Source of the DNA: Hyphomicrobiales bacterium
Lineage (GTDB): Bacteria; Pseudomonadota; Alphaproteobacteria; Rhizobiales; Xanthobacteraceae
NCBI GenBank assembly: GCA_009377695.1
Contig: WHTP01000066.1
Location: forward strand, 1-33,063
Length of the DNA stretch: 33,063 bases
Direction: 5' to 3'
Position numbers and translations under genes: made by a program. Below the pieces are notes generated by a model. That model did not search any database. It was given only the letters and a program-made list of their open reading frames with translations, and was not told where the DNA came from. Below are positions 18,238 to 26,384 of this stretch, piece after piece. Position 1 is the stretch's first letter, and each line of letters begins with the position of its first letter.

Positions 18238-19200
18238 ATGAGACGCTGGATGTTCGCCGTAGTCCTGCTGGTCGGCGCAACGTCCGCGCAGGCGCAGCAC
18301 TATCCCGACAAGCTGATCAAGCTCATCGTCCCGCTGGTCGCCGGCTCTCCGATCACGGCGCTGGCGCGCGTGGTCGTGCAACCCCTATCGGCGCGGCTCG
18401 GGCAACAGATCATCATCGAGAACCGGCCGGGCGCCGGCACGTCGATCGGCGTGAAGGCCGCCGCCGCGATGCCGCCGGACGGCTATAACCTTCTGATGTA
18501 CGGCCAGAACATCGCCTATCTGCAACAGCTCTATCCCGATCTCGGCTTCGATCCGGTGAAGGCCTTCGTCCCGGTGGCACCGATCGCGGAATATTTCCAC
18601 GTCGTCGTCATCTCGCCGGCGCTTCCTGCGAAGACGCTCCAGGAATTCGTCGCCTATGCGAAGGCCAATCCCGGCAAGCTCAATTTCGGCGCCGGGCTCG
18701 GCACCATGCCGCATATCATCGGCCAATATTTCAACCACGTCGCCGGGCTCGATATCATCACCATTCCCTACGCCGGCGGCGAACAGGTGCGCGTCGATAT
18801 CCTCGGCGGACGCATCCAGATGAATGTCGGTCCGCCGACCAACCTCATGGGCCTGATCAAGCAAGGCAAGCTGCGGCCGCTTGCGGTCACCAGCAAAGTG
18901 CGAATGAAGGAATTGCCGGATGTGCCGACCATGATCGAAAGCGGCTATCCGCAGGTCGGATTCCACCCCGACGTCTGGCAGGGAATCCACGCACCCGTGG
19001 GCACGCCGATGCCGATCATCGAGAAGCTCAACACCGAGATCAACGCGGTGCTCAAGATACCGGAGGTCAGGACAAGCATTCTGCGGCTCGGCGTCGCCGA
19101 CATCATGTCGATGACGCAGCGTGAGTTCGCAACGTTCATTGACGGCGAGAGCACGAAGTGGCCGCCAATCATCAAGGCGACCGGTTTCAAGCCACAGTAG
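18238..19200 (+). CDS. Bug/TctC-family tripartite tricarboxylate transporter substrate-binding protein 1
   Basis: Bug proteins are periplasmic receptors for carboxylates and related small ligands. The 320-residue precursor has a signal peptide ending AQA before Q20. The mature start QHYPDKLIKLIVPLVAGSP is the family N-terminus, although the usual glycine pair in the ligand loop is replaced by GSP. ENRPGAGTSIG, GYNLLMYGQN, DPVKAFVPV, NFGAGLGTMPHI, IPYAGGEQVRVDILGGRI, LRPLAVTSKVRMKELPDVPT and GIHAPVGTPMPIIEKLN are all standard Bug blocks. The start has AGGGG immediately before ATG. No TctA or TctB membrane genes are near, as is usual for orphan Bug genes. The tandem gene 18 bp downstream is a paralogue. 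The ligand is unknown. Confidence 0.93.
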   Translation: MRRWMFAVVLLVGATSAQAQHYPDKLIKLIVPLVAGSPITALARVVVQPLSARLGQQIIIENRPGAGTSIGVKAAAAMPPDGYNLLMYGQNIAYLQQLYPDLGFDPVKAFVPVAPIAEYFHVVVISPALPAKTLQEFVAYAKANPGKLNFGAGLGTMPHIIGQYFNHVAGLDIITIPYAGGEQVRVDILGGRIQMNVGPPTNLMGLIKQGKLRPLAVTSKVRMKELPDVPTMIESGYPQVGFHPDVWQGIHAPVGTPMPIIEKLNTEINAVLKIPEVRTSILRLGVADIMSMTQREFATFIDGESTKWPPIIKATGFKPQ

Positions 19201-19218
19201 CGCGGAGGGGCGAGCACC

Positions 19219-20178
19219 ATGCGCATTCCGGCACTGCTCATCGCCGCGATCTTCAGCCTCGCATCTGCCGAGGCTCAGCAGTACCCGGACCGGGTCATCA
19301 AGCTCGTGGTGCCGTTCGTGCCAGGCTCGCCGGTCGACGTGCTCGGACGCGTGGTGTCGCAGCAGATGACGACGCGGCTTGGCCAGAGCGTCGTGGTCGA
19401 GAACCGGCCGGGCGCCGGCACCTCGACGGCGGCCAAGCAGGTGCAGTCATCACCGGCCGACGGCTACACGCTCCTCGTGATGGGACAGAACCTGGTCTAT
19501 GTGGGACTGCTCTATCCCGACATCGGGTTCGACCCGGTGAAATCCTTCGTGCCGGTCGCGACGCTGGCCGGCTGGTCGCATGTGATGCTGGTCGCGAACA
19601 GCGTGCCGGCGAAGTCGGTGCAGGAGCTCGTCGCCTACGCCAGGGTCAATCCAGGCAAGATCACCTTCGGCTACGGGCTCGGCACATCGCCGCAGATCGT
19701 CGGCAAATCATTCGAGCTTGCCGCCAAGCTTGATCTCATCAACGTGCCTTACAAGGGCGGCGAACAGGTGCGGGTCGATCTCCTCGGCGGGCGCATCCAC
19801 ATCAACTTCGCGCCGGTGTCGAATGCACTGCCGATGATCCAGCAGGGCAAGGTGCGTGCGCTTGCGGTGACGAGTTCGACCCGCGACCCGGCGCTGCCCG
19901 ACGTTCCGACGTTCAAGGAGAACGGTTTTCCGGATGTGGGTTTCAATCCCGACGTGTGGCAGGCGATCGTGGCGCCGCCCGGCACGCCGGCGCCGATCGT
20001 CTACAAGCTCAACGCCGAGATCAACGCGGCGTTGCGCTCGGACGAACTGCAGGCGACGTTCAAGAAGCTGCGTTTCCAGCCGATGGTCAACTCGCCCGAG
20101 CAGTTCGGCAAGTTCCTCGCCGTGCAAGCCAAGCGCTGGCCGCCGATCATCAAGGCCGCGGGACTGAAGGCGCAATAG
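19219..20178 (+). CDS. Bug/TctC-family tripartite tricarboxylate transporter substrate-binding protein 2
   Basis: The 319-residue precursor has a signal peptide ending AEA before Q20 (mature QQYPDRVIKLVVPFVPGSPVDVLGR). It shares the GSP replacement in the first ligand loop with its upstream neighbour, together with ENRPGAGTS, DPVKSFVPVATLAGW, TFGYGLGTSPQIVG, VPYKGGEQVRVDLLGGRI, VRALAVTSSTRDPALPDVPT and a C-terminal KRWPPIIKAAGLKAQ nearly the same as KWPPIIKATGFKPQ of the first. The two are clearly an old tandem duplication with different binding-pocket residues. GGAGGGG lies 8-14 bases upstream and the genes are 18 bp apart, so they are one transcript. The two may bind different ligands. Confidence 0.93.
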   Translation: MRIPALLIAAIFSLASAEAQQYPDRVIKLVVPFVPGSPVDVLGRVVSQQMTTRLGQSVVVENRPGAGTSTAAKQVQSSPADGYTLLVMGQNLVYVGLLYPDIGFDPVKSFVPVATLAGWSHVMLVANSVPAKSVQELVAYARVNPGKITFGYGLGTSPQIVGKSFELAAKLDLINVPYKGGEQVRVDLLGGRIHINFAPVSNALPMIQQGKVRALAVTSSTRDPALPDVPTFKENGFPDVGFNPDVWQAIVAPPGTPAPIVYKLNAEINAALRSDELQATFKKLRFQPMVNSPEQFGKFLAVQAKRWPPIIKAAGLKAQ

Positions 20179-20209
20179 TTATGGTTCACCAAGTAGCGGC
20201 GCTCTCCCG

Positions 20210-20332
20210 CCCTCACGCTGAGGGCGAGCGGAGCGAGCGTCTCGAAGCGCGAGGGGCGGCCCGGATCGTGCTGCGGCATCGGGGCCTCATGGTTCGAGAC
20301 GGGTCGCTGCGCGACCCTCCTCACCATGAGGG
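20210..20332. repeat. Intergenic palindromic repeat element (type 2)
   Basis: The stretch folds as one long palindrome between convergent genes. CCCTCAcgcTGAGGG (20210-20224) faces CCTCAccaTGAGGG (20319-20332). GTCTCGAA (20239-20246) pairs perfectly with TTCGAGAC (20293-20300), and GGGTCGC-tgc-GCGACCC (20301-20317) makes a 7-bp side hairpin. TGAGG...TCTCGAA...TTCGAGA...TGAGG elements are, from memory, very common between Bradyrhizobium genes. It may also serve as a two-way terminator for the Bug and zapE transcripts. Confidence 0.8.
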
Positions 20333-20339
20333 TTAAGGG

Positions 20340-21515
20340 TCACGTCTCGACGATGCCTTCCTTCAGCGTCGCGCGCACGTCGCGACCATGCGGCAAGGCC
20401 AGATAACCTTCCGACCGCATCTCGATCAGTCGCGACGCGGTGCGCTTGAACTCGAGCGCCTCGTAGCCGTCAGTCGCGGTGTAGAGCTGGTCAGGCTCCG
20501 CCTCGGCAGATGCGACGAGCTTCACCGCGTGGTCGTAGAGCGTGTCGATCAAAATAATGAAGCGCTTGGCCTCGTTGCGCCGGCTGGCATCCATGACGGG
20601 GATATGGTCGAGCACGATCGAATGGAAATCGTGCGCGATGCGCAGATAGTCGGACGCCGCGAGCGCCTGCTCGCAGAGATCGTGAAACGAGAAACGTGCG
20701 ACGCCCATCGACGCGCAGGGCACCCGCACGATGTGGCCCTTCACCGTCAACTGCGCAGGCGCGCTGGGATGACCGCCGGTGAGCTTCTTCCACGCCATAT
20801 CGAGCGCGGCATCGGCCACGGCATCGGCGGGCACGTGCCACACCGGCGCCCCGGCGAGCTTCTCCAATCGGAAGTCGGTGCGCGACTCAAGACGCGTCAC
20901 GACCATATGCTGTTCAATGAGCGCGATGAACGGCAGGAACAGCGCGCGATTGAGGCCGTCCTTGTAGAGTTCGTCCGGCGCTACATTCGAGGTCGCGACC
21001 ACCACGACGCCGAGCTCGAACATCCGCTTGAACAGCCGCCCAAGGATCATGGCATCGGCGATGTCGGTGACGTGGAATTCGTCGAAGCAAAGGAGCCAGG
21101 CCTCATCCGTGAGCGCGGCGGCGGTAAGCCCGATCGGATCGTCACCGTTGCCGTTGCCGTTGGTCTTTTGCTTTTCGCGAAACTGCCGGATGTGCTCGTG
21201 CACGTCGGCCATGAATTCATGGAAGTGGACGCGTCGCTTGCGCTTGACCGGCGAGGTCTCGAAGAAGAGGTCCATCAGCATGGTCTTGCCGCGGCCGACC
21301 TCTCCGAAAATGTAAAGCCCTTTGATCGGCTCCTGTTTGTGAGCGCGCGCGCCGAACAGCCAGCCCAGAGACGACGACTTCCGCGCCAGCCGATGTCCGC
21401 GCAAGCGGCCTTGCAGCCCGGTCAGCAGATCGACCGCACGCGCCTGCGCGGCGTCGCGCTCAATGTCTCCGGCGGCGACCAGCGCCTGGTATCGCGCTTT
21501 GATGGTTGAGGACAT
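20340..21515 (-). CDS. zapE: Cell division protein ZapE / AFG1-type ATPase
   Basis: ZapE is an AAA-type ATPase that modulates the FtsZ ring in bacteria; its mitochondrial homologue AFG1/LACE1 is linked to membrane-protein quality control. The 391-residue product has Walker A GEVGRGKT (71-78), Walker B LLCFDEFHVTDIADA (D145/E146), sensor VVVATSNVAPDELYKDGLNR, and the C-terminal RRFIxLID-type segment (AKRFIILIDTLYDHAVKLV). An Asn-Gly run (NGNGNG, about 119-124) sits in a loop before Walker B and is encoded by three CCGTTG units (21145-21162). In alphaproteobacteria this gene is often near mdh and sucCD, which fits here. The start at 21513-21515 is the family N-terminus. Confidence 0.95.
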   Translation of the reverse strand: MSSTIKARYQALVAAGDIERDAAQARAVDLLTGLQGRLRGHRLARKSSSLGWLFGARAHKQEPIKGLYIFGEVGRGKTMLMDLFFETSPVKRKRRVHFHEFMADVHEHIRQFREKQKTNGNGNGDDPIGLTAAALTDEAWLLCFDEFHVTDIADAMILGRLFKRMFELGVVVVATSNVAPDELYKDGLNRALFLPFIALIEQHMVVTRLESRTDFRLEKLAGAPVWHVPADAVADAALDMAWKKLTGGHPSAPAQLTVKGHIVRVPCASMGVARFSFHDLCEQALAASDYLRIAHDFHSIVLDHIPVMDASRRNEAKRFIILIDTLYDHAVKLVASAEAEPDQLYTATDGYEALEFKRTASRLIEMRSEGYLALPHGRDVRATLKEGIVET

Positions 21516-21596
21516 TCGGATGGCAATGCGGTTGGGCGACGAGCGTGCGGCGTATCACGAACTTCGGAAACGGGTCACTACGGGATCAGGCGCCTG

Positions 21597-22133
21597 TCAT
21601 GCCGCCAGCGGATAGGCCGCTTCGATCACATAGGGCCCGCCGCCGACCGAGGCGCGCGAGGAAAACAGCACGAAGCGCGAGACCGTAAACGGCAGCGGCG
21701 CGATGAGCGCGCGCGTCGCCAGGTAGTCGGCGACTTGCCGGCTCGACGTTACGCGCAGCCGCGCGAGCGTCACGTGCGGCGTGTATTTGCGCCCTTCCGG
21801 CTCGAGACCCACGCGCTGCATCAGGCGCTCGTGCTCAGCCTGCAATTCCATCAGAGCCGCCGTCTGCGCCAGCGCCGCGATCACCGCGCGCGGGCGGCGG
21901 CCGCCGAACGATAACAGCGCGTCGAAGCGCAACTCGAACGGCGTGCGCCGGACGCGGCCGAGCAGCGAGGCGACCTCGAGCGCGGTCTGATCGTCGACAT
22001 CGCCGATGAAGCGCAGCGTCAAGTGGTAATTCTCGGGATCGATCCAGCGCGCCCCCGGCAGCCCGCCGCGTAGCATGGAGAGCGATTGCGCGACGTTTTT
22101 GGGAACTTCGAGACCTGTGAATATCCGCGGCAT
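21597..22133 (-). CDS. thpR: RNA 2',3'-cyclic phosphodiesterase (2'-5' RNA ligase family)
   Basis: ThpR belongs to the 2H phosphoesterases and opens 2',3'-cyclic phosphates on RNA; it also shows reversible 2'-5' ligation. The 178-residue product begins MPRIFTGLEVPKNV and has both HxTx motifs: H37-L-T39-L (YHLTLRFIGD) and H120-V-T122-L (YTPHVTLARL). The start at 22131-22133 fits the family; 13 further codons are open upstream without a ribosome site, and the chosen start also lacks a clear one. It follows tesA on the same strand after a 200-bp gap containing a 12-bp inverted repeat and repeat element B, so it is probably separately expressed. Confidence 0.92.
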   Translation of the reverse strand: MPRIFTGLEVPKNVAQSLSMLRGGLPGARWIDPENYHLTLRFIGDVDDQTALEVASLLGRVRRTPFELRFDALLSFGGRRPRAVIAALAQTAALMELQAEHERLMQRVGLEPEGRKYTPHVTLARLRVTSSRQVADYLATRALIAPLPFTVSRFVLFSSRASVGGGPYVIEAAYPLAA

Positions 22134-22179
22134 AGCACAGCCAACCAAACCAAAAGGCCAACGGCGAATCAATGGCTTA

Positions 22180-22215
22180 GATTGTCATCATGCACAAAAC
22201 GGAATGATGACAATC
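22180..22215. promoter_or_regulatory. Perfect 12-bp inverted repeat upstream of thpR
   Basis: GATTGTCATCAT (22180-22191) and ATGATGACAATC (22204-22215) are perfect inverted copies around a 12-base loop. The repeat lies about 47 bp before the thpR start and next to repeat element B. No T-run follows on the minus strand, so it is more like an operator or leader hairpin than a terminator. Confidence 0.5.
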
Positions 22216-22220
22216 GCGGG

Positions 22221-22310
22221 CTGGTGTTTCGAACCCGAAGTTCGCTCGATCTTGCGGGGCGTTCGCGAACCCGCCGGACAGCATGGCGTATTTCTGAACC
22301 GCCACACTCG
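22221..22310. repeat. Dispersed inverted-repeat element, copy B
   Basis: This is the second copy of the element at 18058-18143. CCGAAGTTCG (22235-22244) and TTCTGAACCGCCACACT (22292-22308) are shared exactly. The ends (GGTGT near 22223 and ACACT at 22304) are inverted, and the middle has its own palindrome GTTCGCGAAC (22261-22270) where copy A has GTTCGTA...TACGAAC. The middle thus differs in sequence but keeps the pairing. It lies in the tesA-thpR gap. Confidence 0.7.
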
Positions 22311-22337
22311 TCCGGCGCCGCCCCGTCGTGGCCGGGT

Positions 22338-23093
22338 TCATGGCGGGTTCCTCTGGCGGATGCGCCGGACCAGTTCCTCTACCTTCGGCAGGATGCCGGC
22401 GACCATGCGGTCGACGCCGGCGGCACTAGGATGGATGCCGTCGCGCTGGTTGAGCTTGGCGACGGCGGCAACGCCGTCGAGCAGGAACGGATAGAGCAGC
22501 GCGCCGTGCTTGGCGGCGAGTTCCGGATAGATCGCCTCGAAGCGCTTGCCGAAATCCGCGCCCAAATTCGGCGCCGCGCGCATGCCCGCGAGCAGCACCG
22601 GGATGCGGCGTTCGCCGAGCCGGCGCAGAATCCGGTCAAGCGCCTTCTGCGTCACCGTCGGGTCGATGCCTCGCAGCATGTCGTTGCCGCCGAGTGCGAC
22701 AATAACGCCATCGGTCGTGTCCGGCACCGCCCAGTCGAGGCGCGCAAGCCCGTTTGCCGCCGTATCGCCGGAAACGCCGGCGTCGGCGATCTCGGCGGCG
22801 ATGCGCTTTGCCTTGAGAGCGGCCTGCAGCCGAACCGGAAACGCCTTATGAGCCGGCAGCCCGAGCCCGGTGGTGAGGGAATCGCCCAGCGCCACAATCT
22901 GCACCGGCCGCTCCTGCGCTTGCTCCTGTGCTTGCGCCGGCGATTGGGCCGGCACAAAAACCGCGCAGATTGCCACGATCGCGAGCAAGCCCTGGACCGG
23001 GCGCTTGAAGCTCCCATATGAGCGGGCGGCCCGCGCCTTCGGGGACGGCGGCAAAGGCCGCGACACGGCACAGGACGGGCGGATCCACGGCAT
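22338..23093 (-). CDS. tesA: Arylesterase / acyl-CoA thioesterase I-like GDSL hydrolase
   Basis: This is an exported SGNH hydrolase acting on esters or thioesters. From the ATG at 23091-23093 the product is 251 residues. Residues about 34-56 (QGLLAIVAICAVFVPAQSPAQA) form a signal segment after an unusually long basic leader. Block I is GDSLTTG (S72), block III GGND (G136, N137), and block V DGIHP (D218, H221), so the Ser-His-Asp triad and oxyanion residues are all present. The frame is open far upstream to 23462 but that part is antisense to ybbA and is not protein-like. The start is uncertain: the ATG shares two bases with the ybbA ATG, and a later TTG or GTG start is possible. Divergence from ybbA-ybbP repeats the E. 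coli tesA-ybbAP order. Confidence 0.88.
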   Translation of the reverse strand: MPWIRPSCAVSRPLPPSPKARAARSYGSFKRPVQGLLAIVAICAVFVPAQSPAQAQEQAQERPVQIVALGDSLTTGLGLPAHKAFPVRLQAALKAKRIAAEIADAGVSGDTAANGLARLDWAVPDTTDGVIVALGGNDMLRGIDPTVTQKALDRILRRLGERRIPVLLAGMRAAPNLGADFGKRFEAIYPELAAKHGALLYPFLLDGVAAVAKLNQRDGIHPSAAGVDRMVAGILPKVEELVRRIRQRNPP

Positions 23094-23814
23094 GAACGGC
23101 AGCTCTCCTCGCGGCAACGGCGCGGCGATCGCGCTCCGCGGGGTCAATCTTTCGCTCGGCCGCGGCGCGGCGCGGGTGCATATCCTGAAGAGCATCGACC
23201 TCAATATAGGGCACGGCGAAGCGATCGGAATGGTCGGGCCGTCGGGCTCCGGCAAATCCACCCTGTTGATGGTGATGGCCGGGCTCGAGCGGCCGGACAC
23301 CGGCTCGGTGACGGTCGCAGGCGAAGCGCTCGACGCGCTCGGCGAGGACGAGCTCGCCCGCTTCCGCGGCCGCAATGTCGGCATCGTATTCCAGTCCTTC
23401 CATCTCATTCCGACGATGACGGCCCTCGAAAACGTTGCGGTGCCGCTGGAGCTTGCCGGCACCAGTGATGCGCACGAACGCGCGGCCCAGGAGCTTGCCG
23501 CGGTCGGGCTGTCCGAACGCGCGAGCCACTATCCCGCGGAGTTGTCCGGCGGCGAGCAGCAGCGCGTCGCACTCGCGCGCGCACTCGCACCCAATCCCGC
23601 GATCCTGATTGCCGACGAACCGACCGGAAATCTCGACGAGACCACCGGCGCGGAGATCGTCGATCTCATGTTTGCCGGCCACGACAAACGCGGCACCACG
23701 CTGGTGCTGGTGACGCACGACAATGCACTGGCGCGGCGCTGCGACCGTGTGGTGCGCATGCGCTCAGGACGGATCGACAGGGCGGCGGAGGTGAGCGTAG
23801 CAAGCAGCCGATGA
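23092..23814 (+). CDS. ybbA: ABC transporter ATP-binding protein (YbbA family)
   Basis: This is the ATPase of a LolD/MacB-like ABC exporter. The 240-residue product has Walker A GPSGSGKST (49-57), Q-loop Q101 (VFQSFHLIPTMTALENV), signature LSGGEQQR (151-158), Walker B ILIADEPTGNLD (171-182) and the switch H209 (LVTHD). I start at MNGSSPRGNG (23092), which matches the length of YbbA; the frame is open upstream to 22870, antisense to tesA. A GGA 12 bases upstream is a weak ribosome site. The stop overlaps the ybbP start (ATGA). With YbbP it forms a predicted transporter whose substrate is not established. Confidence 0.92.
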   Translation: MNGSSPRGNGAAIALRGVNLSLGRGAARVHILKSIDLNIGHGEAIGMVGPSGSGKSTLLMVMAGLERPDTGSVTVAGEALDALGEDELARFRGRNVGIVFQSFHLIPTMTALENVAVPLELAGTSDAHERAAQELAAVGLSERASHYPAELSGGEQQRVALARALAPNPAILIADEPTGNLDETTGAEIVDLMFAGHDKRGTTLVLVTHDNALARRCDRVVRMRSGRIDRAAEVSVASSR

Positions 23815-26384
23815 CCATCGCCGCGCCTACCGTCACGTCCTCTCGTCTCGCGATTCCGCTGCGCTTTGCGCTGCGCGACCTGCGCGGCGGATTACGCGGC
23901 TTCTACGTCTTCATCGCCTGCATTGCGCTTGGCGTGATGGCGATCGCCGGCGTCAATTCATTCGCATCGAGCCTCGGCGACGGGCTCGCGCGCGAAGGCC
24001 GCACCATCCTCGGCGGCGACCTCTCGTTCACCCTCATCCATCGCCAGGCCGATGCTACGGAACGGGCCTTCCTCGATCGCGCCGGCCGCGTCTCCGCCGC
24101 CGCCACCATGCGCGCCATGGCACGCACGCCGGACGGGCGTACCGCTCTGGTGGAGATCAAGGCGGTTGACGGCGTGTATCCATTGTTCGGCGCGGCGCAG
24201 CTCGATCCCGCGATGCCGCTCACCACTGCGCTCGCCGTGCGCGACGGCGTCTATGGCGCCGTCGCCGAGCCGCTCCTGCTCGCCCGGCTCGATCTCAAGC
24301 CCAGCGCGCGCATCACCGTCGGCACCGCGACCATCGAAATCCGCGCCGCGCTCACGTCCGAGCCGGACCGCCTGTCCGCGGGCGGCTTTGGCCTCGGGCC
24401 GCGGCTCATGATCAGTTCGGAAGCGCTCAACGCCACCGGACTGGTGCAGCCCGGCTCGCAGGTGCGCTGGCACTACCGCCTGCGGCTGCCATCGAACGAC
24501 ACCAGCGATGCCGCCGTGCAACGCACGGTCGCCGCGGCGACGGCTCAAGTGCCTGACGCCGGCTGGCGGGTGCGCAGCCGCAGCAACGCCTCGCCCGGAC
24601 TCGAGCGCAATATCGAGCGTTTCACGCAATATCTCACGCTGGTCGGCCTCACTGCGCTGCTGGTCGGCGGCGTCGGCGTCGCCAATGCGATCCGCGGCCA
24701 GCTCGACCGCAAGCGCGACACCATCGCCACGATGAAATCGCTCGGCGCGACCGGCGGCGGCGTGTTCACGATCTACCTCTCGCAAACCATGGCGCTGGCA
24801 TTCATCGGCGCCATTCCCGGTCTCATCCTCGGCGCCGCGCTGCCGTTCCTGGCGGCCTGGGGATTCGCGTCGATCCTGCCGCTGCCGATCGCGCCGACGC
24901 TGCATCCTGAGGATCTCGCGCTGGCGCTGCTTTACGGTCTGCTCACGGCCCTCGCCTTCGCGATCTGGCCGCTCGGGCGCGTGCACGACGTGTCGGTCTC
25001 GGCGTTGTTCCGCGACGAGGTGGCGCCGGAACGGCACTGGCCGCGCCGGATCTATGTCGCGCTGACGGTGGTGGCGGTCGCCTTGCTGGCAGTGCTGGCG
25101 GTCAAGCTCTCCTATGATCAGCGCGTCGCCGCGATCTTCGTCGCCGCCGCCGCCGGTGTGTTTCTCTCGCTGCGGCTGGTGGCGAGCCTGGTGATGGCGC
25201 TCGCGAAGCGGCTGCCGCGGCCGCGCTCGACTGCCTTGCGGCTCGCCATCGCCAACATCCATCGGCCCGGCGCACTCACCCCGAGCATTGTGATGTCGCT
25301 GGGCTTAGGCCTCGCGCTTCTCATCACCGTGATCGAAGTCGACGGCAATCTGCGCCGCCAGTTCATCGCGGCGCTGCCGGAACAGGCACCGTCGTTCTTC
25401 TTTCTCGACATCCAGTCCGCCGACGCCGAACGCTTCGATGCTTTCATCCGCCAGCATGCGCCAACCGCCAGGCTCGAACGCGTACCGATGCTGCGTGGGC
25501 GCATCGTGTCGGCAAATGGCGTGCGCGCCGAGGATATCCGCGTGCCCGCGAGCCAGAACTGGGTGCTGCAGAGTGACCGCGGCATCACGTATTCGGACAC
25601 CATCCCGGCGGGCTCGCGCGTGGCCGAAGGCGCCTGGTGGCCGGCCGGCTACTCCGGGCCGCCGCTGGTCTCGTTCGAGCGCCGCGTGGCAAGTGCGCTG
25701 GGCCTGTCGATCGGCGATCCCGTCGTGGTCAACGTGCTCGGGCGCAACATCGAGGCGCGCGTCGCCAACCTGCGCACGCTCGACTGGCAGAGCCTCGGCA
25801 TCAACTTTGTCATGGTGTTCGCGCCGGCGAGCCTGCGCGGCGCGCCGCACACCTTCATCGCGACACTGACCGACCCCAACCGCACCACCGTCACCTCGGA
25901 AACCGAGTTGCTCAAGGCGGTCGCCGATGCCTTCCCGGCCATCACCACGGTGCGCGTGCGCGATGCGATCGATTCGGTCGGTAGCATCATCGCCAATCTC
26001 GTAGCGGCGCTGCGCGGCGCAAGCGCGCTTACGCTTCTGATTGCCATGCTGGTGCTGGGCGGAGCGCTCGCGGCGGGGCACCGCCACCGCGTTTATGACG
26101 CAGTCGTGCTCAAGACCATGGGGGCGACCCGCGGCAAGCTCATCACCGCCTACGCCCTCGAATACCTGCTGCTCGGCATCACCACCGCCGTGTTCGGCGT
26201 GGCGGCCGGCACGGCCGCTGCGGCTTTCGTGGTCTCGCAGATCATGAACCTGCCCTTCACCTGGCTGCCCGGCCCCGATCTCGCCGCCGCCGCGCTCGCG
26301 GTGGCTGTCACCGTGGCGCTCGGGCTGATCGGCACATTCCACGCGCTCGGGCAGAAGCCGGCGCCGGTGCTGCGGAGCCTGTAA
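23811..26384 (+). CDS. ybbP: FtsX/MacB-type ABC transporter permease (YbbP family)
   Basis: The 857-residue inner-membrane protein is of the long YbbP type, with two FtsX-like permease units. The first TM follows a short basic N-terminus (GLRGFYVFIACIALGVMAIAGV, about 26-47), then a large extracytoplasmic domain to about 270. A TM group includes LTLVGLTALLVGGVGVANAI, and the coupling segment KRDTIATMKSLGATGGGVF is typical of FtsX domains. Two more TMs are near 400-450 (VALTVVAVALLAVLAVKLS). A second periplasmic domain runs at about 500-720, and the C-terminal unit has ALTLLIAMLVLGGALAAGHRHRVYDAVVLKTMGATR and a final TM pair. The start codon overlaps the ybbA stop, so translation is coupled. 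It works with YbbA; the neighbouring tesA suggests a lipid-related or envelope role but does not prove it. Confidence 0.93.
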   Translation: MTIAAPTVTSSRLAIPLRFALRDLRGGLRGFYVFIACIALGVMAIAGVNSFASSLGDGLAREGRTILGGDLSFTLIHRQADATERAFLDRAGRVSAAATMRAMARTPDGRTALVEIKAVDGVYPLFGAAQLDPAMPLTTALAVRDGVYGAVAEPLLLARLDLKPSARITVGTATIEIRAALTSEPDRLSAGGFGLGPRLMISSEALNATGLVQPGSQVRWHYRLRLPSNDTSDAAVQRTVAAATAQVPDAGWRVRSRSNASPGLERNIERFTQYLTLVGLTALLVGGVGVANAIRGQLDRKRDTIATMKSLGATGGGVFTIYLSQTMALAFIGAIPGLILGAALPFLAAWGFASILPLPIAPTLHPEDLALALLYGLLTALAFAIWPLGRVHDVSVSALFRDEVAPERHWPRRIYVALTVVAVALLAVLAVKLSYDQRVAAIFVAAAAGVFLSLRLVASLVMALAKRLPRPRSTALRLAIANIHRPGALTPSIVMSLGLGLALLITVIEVDGNLRRQFIAALPEQAPSFFFLDIQSADAERFDAFIRQHAPTARLERVPMLRGRIVSANGVRAEDIRVPASQNWVLQSDRGITYSDTIPAGSRVAEGAWWPAGYSGPPLVSFERRVASALGLSIGDPVVVNVLGRNIEARVANLRTLDWQSLGINFVMVFAPASLRGAPHTFIATLTDPNRTTVTSETELLKAVADAFPAITTVRVRDAIDSVGSIIANLVAALRGASALTLLIAMLVLGGALAAGHRHRVYDAVVLKTMGATRGKLITAYALEYLLLGITTAVFGVAAGTAAAAFVVSQIMNLPFTWLPGPDLAAAALAVAVTVALGLIGTFHALGQKPAPVLRSL

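Noticed and set aside
23094-23462. N-terminal extension of the tesA frame by 123 codons
   Set aside because: It is antisense to the conserved ybbA coding region, and its composition is not protein-like; the SGNH domain is complete without it.
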